Shown here in pieces: positions 57,990-64,000 of a stretch of DNA of 64,000 nucleotides. Position 1 is the first letter of the stretch. Every line of letters begins with the position of its first letter. Source of the DNA: Pinus tabuliformis (taxonomy: Eukaryota > Streptophyta > Pinopsida > Pinales > Pinaceae); the NCBI GenBank assembly GCA_031772625.1, contig CM062814.1, positions 826,034,757 through 826,098,756 of the forward strand, read 5' to 3'. Under the pieces are notes generated by a model that saw only the letters and a program-made list of their open reading frames with translations, did no database searches and was not told where the DNA came from. Made by a program: the position numbers and the translations under genes.

Positions 57990-59436
57990 ATGCAACATGA
58001 TATATCAAAATTACGAGATCAAGTACAACAAATTTTACTCTCACTAAAGGTAAATGAAGCCAAGATGAATGGCGTGGAAGCTAATATGAATGGCATGCAA
58101 GTTAAGATGGATGGCATGGATGCTAAGATGAATGGCATGGATGATAAGATGGAAGAATTGAAGATAAATTTGAATAAGTTGCTACAAGAAATGGTCACTA
58201 ATGGTGAAAGGGTAGTAAAGGAAACTCATGATGAGAACAAAATAAATGTTAATCATGATTTCATAAACTCTAATGTCAGATTGAATACCCGCCATGTTCC
58301 AAAAATTGATATGAGGAAGTTTGATGGCAAGGATCTCGGAACATGGATACTACAGATGTATCAATTTTTCGATCTCCATAATGTGCAAGAACACACAAAA
58401 GGTACGTATTGCAACTTTATATTTGGAACCAAATCAGTTTGTATGGTATTTATGGCTTTGCTCTCGTAAACAAATTGTCACTTGGGAAATTTTTACGGAA
58501 GAAATGATAGCACATTATGAGGATACAAAAAACAACACCTTTTTTAGCCAATTGATAAATATCAAACAAAAGGGTTCAATGATGGAGCACATTGAGGAAT
58601 TCCAAAAATTGAACATAAGGGTAAAAGATATTCCAGAGGAGCATAGGATTGATGTGTTCATTGGGTATTTAAAGGGTAATATCCAACATCAGGTTCGCCT
58701 TTGGGAACTTGATTCATTGGAGAAGGCATTCAGGTTAGCAAGAAAAATGGAAAGCAAAATTATGGCAACCAGGAAGCCTACCACTCACCAATATAAAGAT
58801 GGAAGTGTTGTTGCCCCTAACCTTTCACAACCTACAAGGTTGACACCACAACAATTGGAAGAAAAAAGAGCAAAAGGGCTTTGTTACAGTTGTGATAGCA
58901 AATACACTAAAGGTCATAAGTGTGCTGAGAAGAAATTATTCTACATAGATTATGAAGAGGAGGAAGAAAAGGAACAAGAAATGTCAGAAGAAGAGGATAT
59001 ACTCCAGGAACAAACCATAGATAAAGAAGAAATGAATCTGACCATATCTTGTAATGCATTGGTTGGAATTACCTCTCCTCAAACTATCAAGATAGAAGGA
59101 CATATCAAGAAGAAAAAGGTAATAGTGTTGATTGATTTGGGAAGTACCCATAATTTTATTCATTGTAATATAGCAAAGGAATTGAATTGCTTCCTATATC
59201 TAGCACTAGAGTGTCAAGTGATGGTTGCAAGTGGAGGAACCATAAATTGCTCAGGAAAGTGCCATAATATCAAGCTATCCATGGGAGAATATGTATTGAA
59301 TAGCCCAATGCTTTCCATTCCAATGGGTGGTGCTGATGTTGTACTAGGAGCCCAATGGCTACAATCCTTGGGTACAATAGCTTTTAATTTTCAAGAACTT
59401 TTCATGAAATTTTGTGTGGAAGGAAAGGAAGTTTAA
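57990..59436 (+). pseudogene. Chromovirus gag and protease, first segment
   Basis: The N-terminal part (from 57990) is a coiled coil built on a 7-residue repeat of the form MNGMDAK (58063-58150, about four units, a 21-bp DNA repeat). Capsid text follows (PKIDMRKFDGKD, FYGxxKN-type FSQLINIKQKGSMMEHIEEF), then a knuckle CYSCDSKYTKGHKC near 58880, an acidic stretch, and a protease with VIVLIDLGSTHNFIH (D-[ST]-G read as DLG) and GADVVLGAQWLQSLG. The architecture is typical of chromovirus gag-pro. Broken. Confidence 0.85.
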
Positions 59437-59653
59437 TTAACGGGCACTAGAGGGAAACCGAGAAAGATAATCATCTCTAACGGTATGACAAAGCTTCTAA
59501 AGAAGGAACAACGAGGTGTAATTGCACAATTATGTTCGCTAGAGGTTCCCACATAGAAATAATCTATTTCTCCAGATCTCCAAAAAGTCTTGGACAATTA
59601 TTCCAAGGTATTTGAGACTCCCAAAGGTCTTCTACCTATTCGTGATCATGATT

Positions 59654-60596
59654 GATTCATTGGAGAAGGCATTCAGGTTAGCAAGAAAAATGGAAAGCAA
59701 AATTATGGCAACCAGGAAGCCTACCACTCACCAATATAAAGATGGAAGTGTTGTTGCCCCTAGCCTTTCACAACCTACAAGGTTGACACCACAACAATTG
59801 GAAGAAAAAAGAGCAAAAGGGCTTTGTTACAGTTGTGATAGCAAATACACTAAAGGTCATAAGTGTGCTGAGAAGAAATTATTCTACATAGATTGTGAAG
59901 AGGAGGAAGAAAAGGAACAAGAAATGTCAAAAGAAGAGGATATACTCCAGGAACAAACCCTAGATAAAGAAGAAACGAATCTGACCATATCTTGTAATGC
60001 ATTGGTTGGAGTTACCTCTCCTCAAACTATCAAGATAGAAGGACATATCAAGAAGAAAAAGGTAATAGTGTTGATTGATTTGGGAAGTACCCATAATTTT
60101 ATTCATTGTAATATAGCAAAGGAATTGAATTGCTTCCTATATCTAGCACTAGAGTGTCAAGTGATGGTTGCAAGTGGAGGAACCATAAATTGCTCAGGAA
60201 AGTGCCATAATATCAAGCTATCCATGGGAGAATATGTATTGAATAGCCCAATGCTTTCCATTCCAATGGGTGGTGCTGATGTTGTACTAGGAGCCCAATG
60301 GCTACAATCCTTGGGTACAATAGCTTTTAATTTTCAAGAACTTTTCACGAAATTTTGTGTGGAAGGAAAGGAAGTTTAATTAACGGGCACTATAGGGAAA
60401 TCGAGAAAGATAATCATCTCTAACGGTATGACAAAGCTTCTAAAGAAGGAACAACGAGGTGTAATTGCACAATTATGTTCGCTAGAGGTTCCCACATAGA
60501 AATAATCTATTTATCCAGATCTCCAAAAAGTCTTGTACAATTATTCCAAGGTATTTGAGACTCCCAAAGGTTTTCCACCTATTCGTGATCATGATC
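59654..60596 (+). repeat. Second copy of the gag-protease segment
   Basis: Direct tandem repeat of 58711-59653 (offset 943 bp), nearly identical. It holds a second knuckle and a second protease-like region. The small number of differences between the copies suggests the duplication is younger than or close to the age of the insertion. Confidence 0.9.
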
Positions 60597-61460
60597 ATTC
60601 TATTCATTTGATTCCAAGAAGTGTTCCTCCAAACATCAGGCCGTACAGATATCCCTATGCCCAAAAGAGTGAAATTGAACGTATGGTTGCAGAAATGCTA
60701 GAGGCTGGTATAATTCAACCTAGTCAAAGTTCTTTCTTTGCTCCAGTAGTATTGGTGCACAAGAAGGATGGATCATGGCGCATGTGTCCGGATTATAGGG
60801 AGCTCAACAAACTCACTATTAAAGATAAATTTCCCATTCCCGTCATTGATGAATTATTGGATGAATTGCATGGATCAATTTACTTCACCAAGTTGGATCT
60901 TCATTCAGGATATCATCAAATCAGAATGAAGACTAAAGACATTCTGAAAACAACATTTAGAACTCATGAGGGTCATTATGATTTTTTGGTCATGCCTTTT
61001 GGCCTTACCAATGCACCTTCTACATTTCAAGGTTTGATGAATTCCATTTTCAAACCCTTCATTAGAAAATTTGTGTTAGTATTTTTTGATGATATACTAA
61101 TCTACAACAAGTCTTGGAAGGATAATGTTGAACATGTTGACAGGGTGCTCAAACTATTGGAGGAGAAACAATTATATGCAAAAAGCTCCAAATGTTTCTT
61201 TGGAGTACAAGAGGTAGAATATATGGGTCATATTGTATCTCATGAAGGTGTTAAGGTAGACCCTAGCAAAATTAAAGCCATTAAGGAATGGAAAATCCCC
61301 ACATCCATAAAGCATCTGCGAGGATTCCTCGGGTTGACAGGGTATTATCACAAGTTTGTTAAGAATTATGGGAGAATAGCAGCACCTCTAACAACATTAT
61401 TGAAGAAAGATGCATTTTCATGGACTCCAGAAGCAACAAAGGCCTTCGAACATCTTAAAG
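60533..61460 (+). pseudogene. Chromovirus reverse transcriptase
   Basis: All RT blocks are visible: PYRYPYAQKSEIERMVAEML, SSFFAPVVLVHKKDGSWRMC, DYRELNKLTIKDKFPIPVI, YFTKLDLHSGYHQIRM, FLVMPFGLTNAPSTFQGLMN, FVLVFFDDILIYNKS (the YxDD box in the F-DD form common in plant gypsy), then the thumb and connection EVEYMGHIVSHEGVKVDPSK and LRGFLGLTGYYHKFVKNYG. RNase H starts right after. This is the best preserved part of the element. Confidence 0.93.
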
Positions 61461-61975
61461 AGGCACTGTGCCAAGAATTGTTCTTAGCTATGCAGACTTC
61501 AATAAAACCTTTATTATGGAATGTGATGCTTCAAGAAATGGAATTGGTGCTGTTTTAATGCAAGATGAAAGACCCATTGCTTTCGAAAGTCATCCAATCA
61601 AGGGAAAGTATTTACACAAACTATTTATGAGAAGGAAATGTTGGCAATACTACATGCACTTAAGAAATGACAACCCTACCTAATGGGAAGACACTTCAAG
61701 GTAAAAATGGATCATGATAGTCTTAAATACTTTTTAGAAAAAGATTATCCTCCAAAGAGAAACAAAAATGGGTCATAAAGATGTTGGATTATGACTTTGA
61801 AATCATCTACAAAAAAGGGAAGCAAAATGTTGTGGCAGATTCACTCTCAAGAAAGGATGAGGATGTGGAAGCATTGTTGTGCGCCATTTCTATTATCCAA
61901 CCAGATTGGATAAACAAAGCAAGGGAAGAATGGAAGAATGATGAAGAAGTGTGGGCACTCATTCAAAAGTAACAA
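61461..61975 (+). pseudogene. Chromovirus RNase H
   Basis: FIMECDASRNGIGAVLMQ (catalytic D of the C/S-D-A-S motif) near 61510, PIAFESHPIKGK, then YDFEIIYKKGKQNVVADSLS (the NxVADxLSR end motif) near 61790-61850. It degrades the RNA strand after minus-strand synthesis. Frame broken. Confidence 0.88.
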
Positions 61976-62039
61976 CAAGATCCCAATACATTTGATACAT
62001 TTAGCTGGAAAAATGATTCGTTATGGTACAAAGATCGTT

Positions 62040-63345
62040 TATACCTATGTAAGAATTCCTAACTCAAACAAAAGATTCTTATGGAATTGCACACTTCTCC
62101 CTTAGGAGGGCACTCAAGATTTTTAAAAACTTACCATAGGGTTAAGAAGGAATTTTTTTGGGATGGCCTTAAATCGAATATTCAATAGTTTGTGGTGGAA
62201 TGTTTGGTTTTCCAACAAAATAAAGTTGAAACAATTAAGACCTGAGGTCTATTACAACATTTATCCATTCCAAGCCAATGTTGGGAGGAGGTTTCAATGG
62301 ATTTTATCACGAGTTTACCCAAGTCTGAAGGAAAGAGTGTCACCATGGTGGTAGTTGACAGACTTACCAAGTATGCACACTTTTGTGCATTATCACATCC
62401 ATTTAAAGTTAGTACAGTTTCTACTGCATTTATGGAAACAAATCAAAAGCTACATGGAAACCCAAAGATTACTGTAAGAGACAAAGATCACATTTTCATT
62501 GGAAATTTTTGGACATTTATTTTCTTGTCTCGGTACTTAGTTAGCTCATAGCTCATCTTATCATCCTCAATCTGATGGGCAAACTGAGATAGTAAACAAA
62601 TGATTGGAAGGATATCTTCGTTTCTTTGTATATGATAAACATATATAATGGGTCAAATGGTTGCCTCTGGCTGAATGGTGGTATAAAACTTCCTTCCATA
62701 CTGTAGCAAAAATGACCCCATTTATGGCACTTTATGGATATCATCCACCATCCATCACATCATATTTAAGAGAAAATTCTAAGGTTCAAGTAGTGGAACA
62801 TCACATCGAGCATCAACAACAAGTTCTCCAACTCTTAAAGGATAACCTCACATTGGCGCAGAATAGAATGAAACAACAGGAAAATCAATTTTGCAATGAA
62901 AGAAGTTTTGATGTAGGTGACTGGGTATTCCTACGGCTACACCATATAAACAAATGTCCCTCAAGCAAGCTAAGAAGGATAATAAATTATCACCAAAGTA
63001 TTATGGTCCGTACAAGGTGTTGCAAAAGATTAGTACTATGGCATACAAATTGGAGCTTCCTGCAGCTTCCTGAGTGCACCCAGTTTTCCATGTTTCATGT
63101 TTAAAGAAGGTTATAGGTGACAAGCTCCCAGTTCAAACAATATTTCCAGAACTTGATGAGGAAGGAAAAATCATATTGGAACCGGAAGTAGTCACAGAAA
63201 CAAGAACTCGACAACTACGAAGTCGGAGTATCTCATCAAGTGGAAGAACTTATCTGCTGAAGATTCCACATGGGAGGATGAGAATTTTATACAGAAGCAT
63301 CCAGAACTACTCAAGTGTTGAGGACAACACTTTTTGGAAGGAGAG
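62040..63345 (+). pseudogene. Chromovirus integrase with chromodomain-like tail
   Basis: The zinc-binding part reads LHTSPLGGHSRFLKTYHRVK (62080-62140; H-H spacing of HHCC). The catalytic core includes MDFITSLPKSEGKSVTMVVV and VDRLTKYAHFCAL (first D), PKITVRDKDHIFIGNFW (second D region) and WYKTSFHTVAKMTPFMALYG. GPY/F-like text follows (DVGDWVFLRL), then VFHVSCLKKVIGD. Near 63225-63320 a frame reads EYLIKWKNLSAEDSTWEDEN, a chromodomain core, which steers chromoviruses to certain chromatin. Broken. Confidence 0.88.
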
Positions 63346-63350
63346 GGGCA
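63337..63350 (+). other. Polypurine tract of the chromovirus
   Basis: GAAGGAGAGGGGCA directly before the 3' LTR. Confidence 0.8.
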
Positions 63351-63680
63351 TGTTAGGCCCCTATAATACTAGTGATTCCTCCATTATTATTGTCATTGTA
63401 TCCCTTATTGTTATTATTGTGACCCTATTGTCCCCATATTGTTATTAGTATGCCCCATAGAAACCCACTATTGTTATTTTTGTACCCTTATGTTATTACT
63501 GTTATGTCGGCTTGATTATATTGTGACCCCTTAGACTCCTATATATAAAAGGGAGGTTTAGTCATTTGTATCATCCAAGAATTGTTCATTTGTGTAATGT
63601 AAAGGAGGTTTCCCCCTCGAAGAGGCTGAATTCTAAGGCGTTGATCTATCTTTTCTATCTTTTTGTGTGGTTTCCTAACA
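63351..63680 (+). mobile_element. 3' LTR of the chromovirus
   Basis: 330 bp, TGTTAGG...CCTAACA, aligned with 56894-57226 with about 12 substitutions and a small indel. Confidence 0.93.
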
Positions 63681-64000
63681 AGCTCAACCTGAGCCTTCTT
63701 CAAGATTCTATGGCAATTTATTTTCCATGCAATCCCTTGCATCATAGTACCATCAACACATAACTATCAGTGCTTAAATAAACATAAGAATACACTGGTT
63801 ACTTTACCTTGTTGTTCCAAGCATGTTGCTTGCAACTGAACACATCCACGCCATCTCTTAAGAGACTCCAACTCCCTTGACAGATCCACATGTAACTAGA
63901 GACTAGCTCATATACCTATCAAGTGCAAGTTCATGAATCTAGCACATATTCACATAATGTTAGACAAGATTAAGGTTAAGAAGACATCTTGTATGCAAAG
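63681..64000. other. Right flank
   Basis: Starts with the AGCTC target duplication. No gene recognised to the window edge. Confidence 0.4.

Larger units (their letters stand above)
56894..63680 (+). mobile_element. Ty3/gypsy chromovirus
   Basis: Complete in outline: 5' LTR 56894-57226, PBS, gag, protease, RT, RNase H, integrase with a chromodomain-like tail, polypurine tract and 3' LTR 63351-63680. Flanks are GGCTC (56889-56893) and AGCTC (63681-63685), a likely target duplication with one change. Short LTRs with a tRNA-Met PBS fit compact chromoviruses such as Reina, though the clade is not settled. The LTRs differ at about 12 of 330 sites plus a small indel by hand count, so insertion is likely several to many million years old in a slowly evolving tree. 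Several breaks; the gag-protease part is present twice. Confidence 0.9.

Overview
The window looks like intergenic DNA from a large, transposon-filled plant nuclear genome, most likely a conifer. The main pointers are plant Ty1/copia and Ty3/gypsy elements primed by initiator tRNA-Met or a tRNA-Arg-like tRNA, a plant-type L1 LINE, old and degraded LTR elements nested in one another, and a GIY-YIG Penelope-like retroelement. From memory, such Penelope elements in seed plants are known mainly from conifers (the Dryad family). I found no host protein gene I would defend. Almost everything recognisable is a retroelement or its debris.

Layout. 1-980: cluster of telomere-motif hairpins. 1138-3398: minus-strand copia remnant (exon-like piece, gag, PBS, one LTR). 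3399-11600: minus-strand L1 LINE, cut at its left by the copia LTR and split between its endonuclease and reverse transcriptase by an old plus-strand LTR element (3847-9184, TSD TCCTA) that carries a G-patch and zinc knuckles but no pol. 12180-19700: plus-strand copia element, split by a Penelope-like element (14654-17688, 11-bp TSD) which itself carries a 103-bp tRNA-like SINE (15191-15293, 21-bp TSD). 19950-28350: fragments of two gypsy gags, a GGGTGGAG-rich array, and an unrecognised exon-like stretch (25640-27440). 28356-52106: a roughly 5-kb sequence present as two tandem direct copies. Copy 1 holds a solo LTR (30352-30969, TSD ATTTC). Copy 2 is split by a 13.4-kb LTR array (37733-51137, TSD CCTTG) with three LTRs and two internal regions. 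52107-56893: tandem repeats, AT-rich sequence and unrecognised coding debris. 56894-63680: a Ty3/gypsy chromovirus with 330-bp LTRs. 63681-64000: flank.

The observation I rate highest is in the three-LTR array. Its leader and 3' non-coding part contain a family of short hairpins that share a loop motif close to ACTCGTTAAAA but have different stems. Between the two internal copies one stem shows a paired A-T to G-C change and two others differ only by pairs that stay compatible (U-G versus C-G or U-A). This suggests structure kept by selection in a non-autonomous retroelement.

Coordinates were read by eye. Boundaries given as approximate are so. Age statements rest on hand counts of LTR differences and are rough.
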